The position numbers were made by a program, and so were the translations under genes. The notes beneath the pieces were generated by a model, which saw only the letters and a list, made by a program, of their open reading frames with translations, did not search any database and was not told the DNA's origin. From Allolobophora icterica (lineage: Eukaryota > Annelida > Clitellata > Crassiclitellata > Lumbricidae), in the NCBI GenBank assembly GCA_963556255.1, contig OY744604.1, positions 70,944,390-71,008,389 on the forward strand: a stretch of 64,000 nt of DNA. The letters run 5' to 3'. The stretch's first letter is position 1, and each line of letters starts with the position of its first letter. Shown piece after piece: positions 56,201 to 64,000 of this stretch.

Positions 56201-59200
56201 CCAACCCTATTGGTTTAGAATTATCCAATAAATTCCCTTGCTTTACCTGTTCAGGTATCTCATGCAACACGTTGACCTTCTCAACAACTAAGTCGATCAC
56301 TTCTTCAGTTGGGTTCCCAAATATACAAGTACTCACCTTTTTAGAACTTGGTTTGGTCTGGCACTCCCTTGCCCTATGACCCTTCTGATGACATAGGAAA
56401 CAGAGACCCTTTACCTTGGCCTCCTCCTGAGACACCCTCGCACCTATCTTGGCTTCACCCCTTATTTCCGGTGGTTTGGGAGACTTGGGTTGAGCTGTCT
56501 GGTTATTGACTTGAACATGTGGTTGACCTCTCGTCCAATTGTTATACTTCGGTGTCGGATGACTACGGCATACTAAGTCATTCCCATCATCATGCGACGC
56601 TACATAAATGTCAGCCGCATTAGCTATGTCTTCACAGCTCAACCACTCCTCTTTTTCTTGGGCCAAGATATAATCTAAACAAGCCTTCGACAAGGACTCC
56701 TTAAGCCGATCCGCAACCAATAAACTTACAAGTTTATCAAACTCATCAGTTATCTTTCTACTTTTCAAATAATACATAAGAGCCACACGCAATTTGGATG
56801 AATAGATCGTAAATGATTCGTCCGATGCTTTGTGCAACGACCAAAATCGGGCTCTAAGATTTGAAGGGCTTATCTTAAACTCCCTTAGCAAAAACTCCTT
56901 CAGGAATTTGTAGTCATGGAGCTGTGCCTCAGTAAGGCGCATGGTTAATGCCTTAGCTCTTTCACTTAAAATGGCTAGCAATAATTTTGCTCTAACATCT
57001 TCATCCACCTCATACACATTAAACAAACCATCCAAGTGATCAAAGAAACCTGGAATTTCTATAGGGTCGGAAGGAAATTTCCAAAGAATATTCTTGAGGG
57101 CATCACTATAACGCTTAGTACGACTTGCTAAAGAATCTCTAACATTTCGTTCTTCCTGCTTTTCCTTCCTCTCCCTTTCTTCTTTCTCTTTCCGTTCCTT
57201 CTTTTCTCTTTCTTCTTTCTCTTTCCGTTCCTTCTTTTCTTCCTCTCTCCTCTTTTCCTCCCTTTCTTCCTTCTCCTTCCGTTCCTCCCTTTCTCTTTCT
57301 TCCTTCTCCTTCCGTTCCTCCCTTTCTCTTTCTTCCTTCTCCCTTCGTTCTTTCTTTTCTTCCTCTCTCCTCTTTTCCTCCCTTTCTTCCTTCTCCTTCC
57401 GTTCCTCCCTTTCTCTTTCTTCCTTCTCCTTCCGTTCCTCCCTTTCTCTTTCTTCCTTCTCCCTTTCTCTTTCTTCCTTCTCCTTCCGTTCCTCCCTTTG
57501 TTCTTCATATTTACGGATTTCGAACTCCAGACGGCGCTTCTGCAGCTCGTAATCCACTCCTGTTGGAGATATTGGACTACCCTTAAATTCCTCTTCCTCT
57601 TTTCCAATCTCCATGGCCCATTCTTCCATTAATTGATTTCGATCCCATGACATAACATCATCTTCGTCCCTTCCTGCCTTCATAAGATACACCCTAAGGC
57701 GCTCAGACGACATTTTGCGAATATTCGCTTGCATCTCTGTTGTCAACGCTTCCATTTTTACAAACAGTCAGTCAACAACAATCAACAAAAAAAAACAGAC
57801 ACCACGCGGCAAACCCGCCACACAAAAGGAAAATTCCACAACCCAAAGTGCAACTATGCAGTATCCAAAGAAGTACACTCGCCAAGTACGCAAAAACTCT
57901 ACAAGCTCACGCAAGTCTGGCCTCGATCACAACAATGGATCAAATTTCAAAGAAATAATCAGCAGATATTGAAAGAGAAATAATGGCTGCCTCCCACTCG
58001 GCTGCAACTCCACTCTCTTTTCTCCTTCTCAGCCACGACAACACCTAGGATCTTACCCGTATGTTGACTGCTGTCTTCTGCTGTCTCAGCCGAACGACGC
58101 ACTTCGTCCGTCCGACTGTCGTATGCCGATTCACCCGTCTCCCACGGTAGAAAGGCGTCTCGATCCGCTCGCTGTCTGGAACAGACCGTCTCTTGATCCT
58201 CCGGGTTGACTCCTTCCTCCGCCGGCTCGCGTCTTCTTCACCGGATCCAACACCGATGATCCCACTTCTGACACCAATAATGTCGCGGTCGACTCCTTCG
58301 ATCGCAACGACGAACCAACGAAGGAACTATTAAAAGATCTTTATTTAAAAATAAAGTCGATTAAGTGTAGAGTAAGTCAACTCGTCTATCAAATATCACA
58401 ATCGCAGACAGCACACAGGTTGGCTGGTCTCGATTGAACGTTATACGATCAATGTTTCACGTTTACAAATCTTCGTCAAAAGGCCCTTAATGTACAGCAG
58501 GTCTATCTTATATAGAGTTCTCCCGGATTCCAGAACGTTCTGTGACGTCACTGTACTTTTCCCTGGAAAGTCCTACTGAACACGTATATCCTTGTTGCAT
58601 GCACCGAATTAATGTTGACAGCTTGCTGCAGAATTTTCCGTGCGTTGTAAACAAGCTTGTTGACGCGTCGGTTTTCTTCCCTTGATGCATGCACCCGCGT
58701 AGACCACGACACATATATCAATAAATAAGATCTTATATTATATGAAAAAGTATTGATTTAATAATATTTCACCTATTTCACGACAAATTTAATAAATTTG
58801 TGTGATTGATAAAAATTATCGGGGAATTTAAAATAATTTTTTGGACCAGTTTCAAAAGTATTTTATGGCCTTTATTCTGTTAGGAATACCATGTATAATA
58901 CGTCATTTGAAAGCTTATGCATTCCACTTGCTGAAAATAGCCTCATTTGGTGGGTTTCCCATAGTGATTTCCATAGATTTAAGGTTATAAACACTGAATC
59001 TTTGCGATTTATGTTTATTTGTATTAAGATTTGCATGCGTTTTTCTCGAAATTGTACTTCCAAGTACCAAAGCATTCTAAAATTCATATCTCTGGAACCA
59101 ATAAAGATAGAATAATAATTTTTTTAACATTTTAAACAGAAATTATTATTTATCATTTTAAGCCCAAAATATACAAAACTAAATTTTTGGACAACAGACT

Positions 59201-61963
59201 CCTTTTGCCAGAGCAAGTCACATATTGTGTCCGTTACAACGACGTATTTTTAAGTTTTTACAGCAAAATAATTATTGCTATGCAAATGACTTTGTAGATT
59301 TCTTCAGTGCTCTCGGAAATGCAGCTCCAGGTATATCTATGCGTTACCATAATATGTATCAAATACAGGTAGCTGTTTTATATTATGCAGGTCATAGATC
59401 TGCTTCAAAAGAGCTGGTATCAGTCCTGTAGACTATACAACACTTTTGAAATAGAGTTCTACGTGTCACACATTAATAACTTGCAGTATTTCGTCGCCTG
59501 AGAATTATCTTGGCGTATCTCCATTTTCCAAAATTCCGAGATAAACGAGGTAGAAGTTTGGGCCGCATTTTGCGGAAAAATGAGAAATTCAATGCAATAA
59601 GTAGGGCATTGTCAAATTGCAGTTCACACACAGACGTCATATTAAAACATCAACATTGCATAAAGATTTTGCATTTAAAAAATTAACAATTATAGTTGTT
59701 ATTCTGAAATTTGTGAAAATTTTGTATAAACTGGATTTACAAATATTACAAACATCTTTCTGAAAACAAAGACATGAAATGATTAAATTAAGCAACGACC
59801 AATTATTACAGAGTGTTTTCGTTAAAATATTCATTTACATAGTCCGGATTTTTAAAAGAAAAACTTTTAATTGTCTGGATATGCGACACTATAGTCCAGC
59901 TAAGCGCACAGGTTTATACTGCTGTATCTCCTGCGCGTCCAATCAGCGACGAGCTTTCTGTGGACATACAACAACAGAGACTGCTTCACTATGAATGCTG
60001 TATGGAGATACGATAAAATGTTTCTGAAAACAGGACATACGACAGTATAGTTTGTTGAATATCTTTAAAACGACCTATCGTATCTCCTAGCCATTGAAAC
60101 TGAAGAAAGATCAAAATGACTCTGCTACAAATCAACTCTTAACTACTTTTCGAAAAAAAGTGGAGATACGACAAGATAATTCTCAGGCGACGATTTAGCG
60201 AACAGCATCGTTAATGGTGCAGTGCTACAATGCCTGGATTTTTTCATTGATTTAACTTTAATGCTAGGGTCACAATGTTAATATGGAACAACGATTTGAA
60301 TGGTAACTCGCTATTGTTAGAATGAAGGTCCGTAAACGTATTTTTACTATGCTATATGATGCGATCTATATTTTAAAGCCAATCTCAGATAATTTAGGTC
60401 ATGCACAATGCAATGCAGTAAAACTTTGTCTCCTTATTTAATTATAATATAATATACTTACGATATATTAGGCCTCAGCGATAAAGAAACTGAAGTCCAA
60501 AATTTGTAATTCGGTCAGGGTCTATCCGAAGGCCGAGAATGAAAGTCTAAGAAACTCTAAGTCCCAGAATGTCTAAAGTAAAGGGCTTGTTTGTGATTAA
60601 TTTACAGGGTGGGCCAAAAAAGTAACCTCCTACAGATTTTTGCTAATATTTCGACGAAAAGCAAGAGTTTTAAAATCAAGTAATTCATATTTTCGTATAA
60701 CAGCCAAATGTCACCAGAATGTTTCAAACAGAACCAAAGTTATGTCACTTTGACTGAGTACACCCACTGTTTCTTGATGGTCCAAAAACATGTAACACAT
60801 CAAAAAATACAGAAAAACGATTTTATTAAATGACATCTCAAATAATTTGTAATATTTCGGCCAAAAGTAAGAATTTTTAAATCATTAAATGTTATTATAT
60901 TTTTTATTTTTTGTCTTTGCCCGAGGTATTTAAGATCCCTCAGGTTCTAAGATTTTTATTATTTAGAAAAGAAACGGGCACCAGCGTAACTGCACGTCAC
61001 TGTAACATCATTTAGCAAGACCTGATCGCTTGATCGTTGAACGCGAGAAGTTCGCTCCACATGTTATTGTATCGGCTGGTATTTGTTTTGGTGGTCGACT
61101 GCATTATTTTCGTTGATGAAAAGGTGGAGGTGATTGCTGCATATTAAGTTTCTCGCCTGCTTCCAGAATTAATTTCTGATTGCAAGCGTCTTCTGCCAGC
61201 TGGATTCAGCTTTCAGCAAGACGGCGCACCAACGCATACTGCTTGTCTCACGCAAAATTGGCTCATTGCCCTGGTTTCATTGAGAAGGACCAATGGCCCC
61301 CAAACTCTCCGGATTTGAAGCCCCTGGGTTATCACGTGTGGGGAGCTATGCTGGAGAAGTACCACAATCTGCGACCAAAGCCAGAAACGATAAGAGATTT
61401 TAAGGTCGCATTGGAGTTGATATGGGAATTCTCTGGAATCTATCAACCACGCCATCAAAACTTTACAAAGAGACTCAGAGCATGTGTGGGTACTGCTAGT
61501 GGACACATTTTGGTATAAGTCATGTACAAAAATTCAGCCGCAATAAGAGACCAGAAAGAAATAATAGGAGCTTGACCAGTGCATAGATATCTTTTCATTT
61601 GATATTTATAGGATTGTTATTATTGTACGCAACTATAAAGCATATCACACAGTGAGGCTAGGAAGGCCAAGTTAATTTTATGTTGCCTAGAATTGTGCGA
61701 AGTAGTCGCACTATTGTCGAATAACTCTAGCACGGTGAACTAATTGGATGATATTTTTGTCTCCGAGGCTATTTCACCACAACAACCACCGGCTATTCCT
61801 ATGTGTCGACTGGAATTAACCTGAAAGGAAAGGAAAGTTTTGTCTTTCAAGTCCAGTCAGTATCCAGTGCTCAGGTTGCTTTAGTGAAAACCGCAGGCGA
61901 CTACAGTAATAACATGTACGAAATCGTCTTTGATGCTGGAGATCCATCATCGACTCAAATTAG
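50166..61963 (+). CDS. Copy 3 (partial): first three exons of the secreted gene
   Basis: Exons 50166-50205 (MIFKHLCSVLLGS), 59298-59330 (FFSALGNAAP) and 61768-61963 have the same lengths, phases and splice signals as copies 1 and 2. Intron 1 has grown to about 9.1 kb by a LINE and an LTR element, intron 2 carries a 700-bp MITE and a mariner relic. Beyond exon 3 the window shows only a SINE relic, a microsatellite and LINE sequence, so exon 4 onward is missing, displaced past 64000 or lost. No stop codon or splice loss is seen in the three exons, so the copy may still be expressed. Confidence 0.65.
50275..52975 (+). pseudogene. LINE with endonuclease and reverse transcriptase remnants
   Basis: 5'-truncated in the APE-type endonuclease: GYVLYRRDRPHRRG near 50310, then a 294-codon frame 50432-51316 with IILLGDFNQLPS and, where the family has SDH, KQSAIIA, so the final catalytic His is lost. 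The RT follows out of frame (about 51350-52140): FRPISITPILCRIIEKQIV, LIALDFSKAFDS and KYADDCYLL, with stops between. The C-terminal part, 52310-52735, reads RILYASPAWWGFTTQSDRDK and ends RPRGHNLTLPHSDN then a short frame and AATAAAGAATATTAATAAT tail. It sits in intron 1 of copy 3 and is dead. A Jockey/CR1-group assignment is tentative. Confidence 0.85.
53616..54046 (-). repeat. 3' LTR of the Gmr1-like element
   Basis: 431 bp. On the minus strand it has a TATA box (CTATATAAG, 53842-53850) and AATAAA (53675-53680), giving a U3-R-U5 order. Same sequence as 58281-58711 by eye. Confidence 0.92.
54047..54060 (-). other. Polypurine tract
   Basis: GAGGGCGGAGGGAA on the minus strand directly abuts the 3' LTR, as needed for plus-strand priming. 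Confidence 0.75.
54243..57755 (-). CDS. Gag-PR-IN(partial)-RT(partial)-RNase H polyprotein
   Basis: One 1170-codon frame starting MEALTTEMQANIRKM. Residues about 85-200 are a Glu/Arg/Lys-rich repeated coil, then capsid-like Gag; zinc knuckle CFLCHQKGHRAREC about 451-465; protease DSGAEICCID about 550; integrase zinc-binding region with CQICQL about 780-830; integrase Asp in LNMDCIGPM about 846 and second Asp in SSDCGTNF about 910. At about residue 925 (near 54975) integrase jumps directly into RT thumb (EEAGLTLNLRKCNF, then FVGHIVGSG), followed by RNase H with LSVDASATA, TIEREAFAVIWAL, IIYSDHNPL and the final VADFLSRL. The RT catalytic YxDD box and the integrase third acidic residue are gone. 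The frame stays open across the junction. Confidence 0.92.
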   Translation of the reverse strand: MEALTTEMQANIRKMSSERLRVYLMKAGRDEDDVMSWDRNQLMEEWAMEIGKEEEEFKGSPISPTGVDYELQKRRLEFEIRKYEEQREERKEKEEREREKEEREREERKEKEEREREERKEKEEREEKRREEEKKERREKEEREREERKEKEEREREERKEKEEREEKRREEEKKERKEKEEREKKERKEKEERERKEKQEERNVRDSLASRTKRYSDALKNILWKFPSDPIEIPGFFDHLDGLFNVYEVDEDVRAKLLLAILSERAKALTMRLTEAQLHDYKFLKEFLLREFKISPSNLRARFWSLHKASDESFTIYSSKLRVALMYYLKSRKITDEFDKLVSLLVADRLKESLSKACLDYILAQEKEEWLSCEDIANAADIYVASHDDGNDLVCRSHPTPKYNNWTRGQPHVQVNNQTAQPKSPKPPEIRGEAKIGARVSQEEAKVKGLCFLCHQKGHRARECQTKPSSKKVSTCIFGNPTEEVIDLVVEKVNVLHEIPEQVKQGNLLDNSKPIGLETAVRVYENSIDGLHERSYINVQIEDLPSQPALSDSGAEICCIDKKLIESLNLPVIKRINIIGFQGEGCKADVVYLQMKLANSMEGTTNIAPSLCVMFAAVPELNERVILTPHVVDLLRDSSQYVVMVAGVDRCVQINKGAEEDNLGVNIEKSNSNESLPSEVNEYSQEQLVDDSDNFLDVESTEFKSDEGVANNDTLLREQQNCHNLISCWQQARQNKNNFFIDNNLLYHKGEIMGHKVNQLCLPEDRIEVVLRVAHDAPCAGHMAFKATRARIKLNFWFPRMDERIREYCASCQICQLRTPVKVADRVPITPIPRADELCFNHLNMDCIGPMVVTGESNKSKPQYNYALVLVDKFSRWPMAYPLRSLNAKGVCEALLQVFTTFSIPRIISSDCGTNFTSRLTKEFLQTIEEAGLTLNLRKCNFAQNKIKFVGHIVGSGCIEPDPGKIATINDIHPPTTKKEVRKVMGFFSYFRSFIPALAEKARIITDLTRDNIPTKVPWEQKHQEALDKLKDDLSKATQLHTIDFTKEFGLSVDASATAVGCCLFQWTEEGQEKPIAFASLKLTDTQMHWSTIEREAFAVIWALKRFKSWIFLSKIIIYSDHNPLSYLTDASPKSAKLTRWALALQEFNVDFRYRPGRQNTVADFLSRL
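57150..57510 (-). repeat. Glu/Arg/Lys codon repeat inside gag
   Basis: CT-rich on the plus strand; on the minus strand it reads repeated EEREREERKEK and EKRREEEKKERKEK units, probably a long charged coiled coil. A larger unit of about 120 bp is repeated. Confidence 0.85.
58258..58276 (-). other. Primer-binding site, probable tRNA-Leu
   Basis: TGGTGTCAGAAGTGGGATC on the minus strand starts 4 nt inside the 5' LTR and matches the complement of a metazoan tRNA-Leu 3' end (including CCA) with about one mismatch, from memory of tRNA-Leu. Confidence 0.75.
58281..58711 (-). repeat. 5' LTR of the Gmr1-like element
   Basis: 431 bp, TATA at 58507-58515 and AATAAA at 58340-58345 on the minus strand. 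It drives transcription of the polyprotein leftward, opposite to gene copy 3. Confidence 0.92.
59298..59330 (+). CDS. Copy 3 exon 2
   Basis: 33 nt between TTTGTAG and GTATAT; FFSALGNAAP after the junction codon, phase 1 to 1. Confidence 0.65.
59492..60192. mobile_element. 701-bp MITE with about 30-bp inverted ends
   Basis: CGTCGCCTGAGAATTATCTT and its complement close the element (inverted repeat extends to GTATCTCCA), flanked by ATTT on both sides (59488-59491, 60193-60196). The homologous spot in copy 1 intron 2 (about 7440) is empty. No coding capacity; superfamily not assigned. Confidence 0.8.
60606..61520 (+). mobile_element. Tc1/mariner-type element relic 2
   Basis: Left end TACAGGGTGGGCCAAAAAAG, a typical mariner-group terminus after TA. 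Inside, broken frames read FAPHVIVSAGICFGG, then FSFQQDGAPTHTA with the second catalytic Asp and WPPNSPDLKPLGYHVWG with the third acidic residue (Asp). The N-terminus is deleted and the right terminus is not recognisable. Same broad family as the relic at 45722. Confidence 0.8.
61768..61963 (+). CDS. Copy 3 exon 3: Methyltransf_FA domain 1, first half
   Basis: 196 nt, YFTTTTTGYSYVSTGINL, SVSSAQVALVKTAGDYS, NMYEIVFDAG; donor GTGAGC intact. Closest to copy 2. Confidence 0.85.
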
Positions 61964-62049
61964 GTGAGCGATTGTCATTCATTAGGATAAAGTTCCTCGT
62001 GACTACCAAGGAAGTAGGCTTGTGTTCTTGCATAGAACCAATATTGGAT

Positions 62050-62165
62050 CGTTTTGTGGGATTACTTGAAAGACGCGGCGAGTAGGACTTCGAGGCTTCT
62101 GTGTAACTGCGTTGGGGACCTTACCAATTGATGCCATATCAGTAGATAAAGGCGTTTAATAAATG
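62050..62165 (+). repeat. Eroded intronic SINE of copy 3
   Basis: Only fragments match the copy 2 SINE (GGCTTC, GGGGACC and the TAAAGGCGTTTAATAAATG tail), but the position in intron 3 is the same. Confidence 0.45.
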
Positions 62166-62505
<340 letters not shown>

Positions 62506-63567
62506 AATGCAGATACACTGGAAGAACTAAGCTTGAAGCACCCTACTCCTCCTGCTGACCGCCCATCCATACCTAAACCTAGTACTCATGCCCCCTTTCA
62601 AGCTACGGAGGCAGAAGTACTAGTTCGTATCCGGACTTTCCCTGCAGGCTCCTCAGGGGGGCCCGATGGTCTTCGTCCCCAACACATTCTGGAACTGGTT
62701 AACTGTGCTGAAACTGGCCCTGAATTGATTGCTGCAATAACAGCCCTGGTCAACCTTCTCCTGGGAGGAAATTGTCCAAATGAAGTTCGTGCCACTCTTT
62801 TTGGGGGTACCCTGTTTGCCCTAAGCAAGAGCACTGGGGGTCTACGTCCGATAGTGATCGGATACTATTGGCGCAGATTAGCTTCAAAATGCGCCAACGC
62901 CTTTGCTGTCCCAAGAGTCACAGGCTACCTGTCTCCTAGGCAGGTGGGTGTGGGCGTGCCCGGCGGATGTGAGGCGGCAGCTCATCAGTGACATGAAACA
63001 GGGATCAGTCCTGGTTAAACTTGACTTTTCCAATGCCTTTAATTGCCTCTTAAGGGATCGTATGCTTTCTTCAACCTATGCAATCTTGCCTGAACTAGCA
63101 CCTTTTTGTCACCTAGCATATTCTGGACCATCCAATTTGAAATATGGCAATTTTAGTCTACAGTCTCAGGTGGGTCCCCAGCAGGGAGATCCTCTGGGCC
63201 CATTGCTCTTCTGCCTCCCACTCCAGCCAGTTCTTTCAGAATTGTCATCTTCCCTCACTCTTGGCTATTTGGATGACCTTACTGTACACTTGGCGGAGAG
63301 GCTCAGACAGTAGCCGCAGATGTGGCACTGATCGAGCAAAAATTCAGTGAGCTTGGTTTAACCCTAAATCGCTCTAAATGCGAGGTGATATCGCACGACT
63401 CCAACCTGGTTACCACATATAGTCCTCTCAGTCAGTTTTTGCACACAAAACCTGAAACTGCCACACTTCTTGAATCACCCATATCTGCCAAAGAAGCCCT
63501 TGAGGTCATCCTTGAAGCTCGCATCCACGAACTGTCTCTGGCCATAGAAAGATTAGGTAACAAATAA
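62506..63567 (+). pseudogene. LINE-type reverse transcriptase fragment
   Basis: SSGGPDGLRPQHILEL, ALSKSTGGLRPIVIG, SPRQVGVGVPGGCEAA, then after a frameshift near 62980 LVKLDFSNAFNCLLRDRM and QQGDPLGPLLFCLPL, with GYLDDLTVHL as the catalytic box. A second frame change near 63313 leads to ELGLTLNRSKCEV. At least two frameshifts, no endonuclease visible. A different family from the other LINEs here. Confidence 0.85.
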
Positions 63568-64000
63568 ATTTTTTGCTGACGCCTCCACTGATCCTAATTA
63601 TATAGCTCCCCTCTTTAAAGCTACTACCACCTCTCAGCAGACTCTTGTAACAGAAACTAGAATATTCAATTTACTAGATCATCTTAAACATACTGCAGAT
63701 GGCCATGATGGCCTTCCTGCTTGGTTTCTTAGAATAACTGCACCTGGTTATTCCTATGTCCTTTCCCAACTAATCAACCAATCATTAATTCAATCTTTTG
63801 TTCCTAGCCAATGGAAAACTGCCATCATACGTCCTAAAGCCAAGATCTCTCATCCAACAAAACCTTCTGATTTCCGACCTATTTCCGTTCTTTCTGTTTT
63901 ATCTAGACTTGTTGAACGTATAGTAGTCCAGTCCTTTATCTATCCTAGTTTTCAAAGCTTGCCAAAACATATTTCCCTTCATGATCAATTTGCATTTAAA
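63568..64000 (+). pseudogene. 5' part of another LINE reverse transcriptase, cut by window end
   Basis: Frame NKFFADASTDPNYIAPLF, DGHDGLPAWFLRITAPG, WKTAIIRPKAKISHP, DFRPISVLSVLSRLVERIV and HDQFAFK, the fingers of a Jockey/CR1-group RT related to that at 51350. It begins abruptly at the end of the previous LINE fragment, so it is either 5'-truncated there or the two are nested. No stop in the visible part. Confidence 0.8.

Larger units (their letters stand above)
53611..58716 (-). mobile_element. Gmr1-like LTR retrotransposon, internally deleted
   Basis: Two 431-bp LTRs (53616-54046 and 58281-58711) that look identical, TGTC...GACA ends, and an exact 5-bp target duplication CATAT (53611-53615 and 58712-58716). 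The single frame reads Gag, zinc knuckle, protease, start of integrase, then the end of reverse transcriptase and RNase H. Integrase before RT inside a Ty3/gypsy-type polyprotein is the Gmr1 arrangement (Ty1/copia-like order), described for deuterostomes. Missing: the integrase catalytic Glu and C-terminus, and RT fingers and palm. It can therefore move only with helper proteins, yet identical LTRs mean a recent insertion. Confidence 0.9.

Noticed and set aside
53616..58711. Endogenous retrovirus with an envelope gene
   Set aside because: There is no frame between the polyprotein stop (54243) and the 3' LTR long enough for an envelope; only about 200 bp of non-coding DNA.

Overview
This window is animal nuclear DNA, AT-rich and packed with repeats. 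Spliced exons with consensus GT/AG borders, tRNA-derived SINEs, several LINE fragments, hAT, piggyBac and mariner relics and an LTR retrotransposon all fit a marine invertebrate. A deuterostome is possible, because the LTR element has the Gmr1-like gene order first described there, but I cannot name the species.

Layout. 0.26-1.13 kb: terminal exon of an unrecognised, possibly beta-propeller protein. 1.8-5.8 kb: hAT MITEs, two tRNA-SINEs and a dead LINE. 6.16-14.73 kb (+): copy 1 of a secreted protein with two Methyltransf_FA (PF12248-type) domains and a cysteine-rich PAN/apple-like C-terminus. 17.8-21.4 kb (-): a Mab-21/cGAS-like nucleotidyltransferase whose open frame runs, across one frame break, into a TPR-like region. 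21.6-28.2 kb: a LINE, a 2.5 kb hAT and a foldback element holding a hAT inside a hAT. 28.2-35.4 kb: gene-poor, with a 608-bp perfect tetranucleotide array. 35.49-43.53 kb (+): copy 2 of the secreted-protein gene, complete in ten exons (485 codons). 43.9-50 kb: piggyBac and mariner relics, tandem duplications, two relic exons of the same family and two hAT MITEs. 50.17-61.96 kb (+): first three exons of copy 3, with intron 1 swollen to about 9 kb by a LINE and by an internally deleted LTR retrotransposon with apparently identical LTRs and an intact 5-bp target duplication. 62.2-64 kb: a microsatellite and two LINE fragments.

How the genes relate. The three gene copies share exon borders, phases, the block just upstream of the ATG, and (visibly) an intronic SINE, so the unit was duplicated whole. 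Copy 1 has lost one frame-neutral exon (stop codon plus destroyed donor), copy 2 looks intact and copy 3 is incomplete here. The cGAS-like gene lies between copies 1 and 2 on the opposite strand. It keeps all three predicted catalytic acidic residues, so it is the most interesting candidate: a possible innate-immune nucleotide second-messenger enzyme fused to a TPR scaffold.
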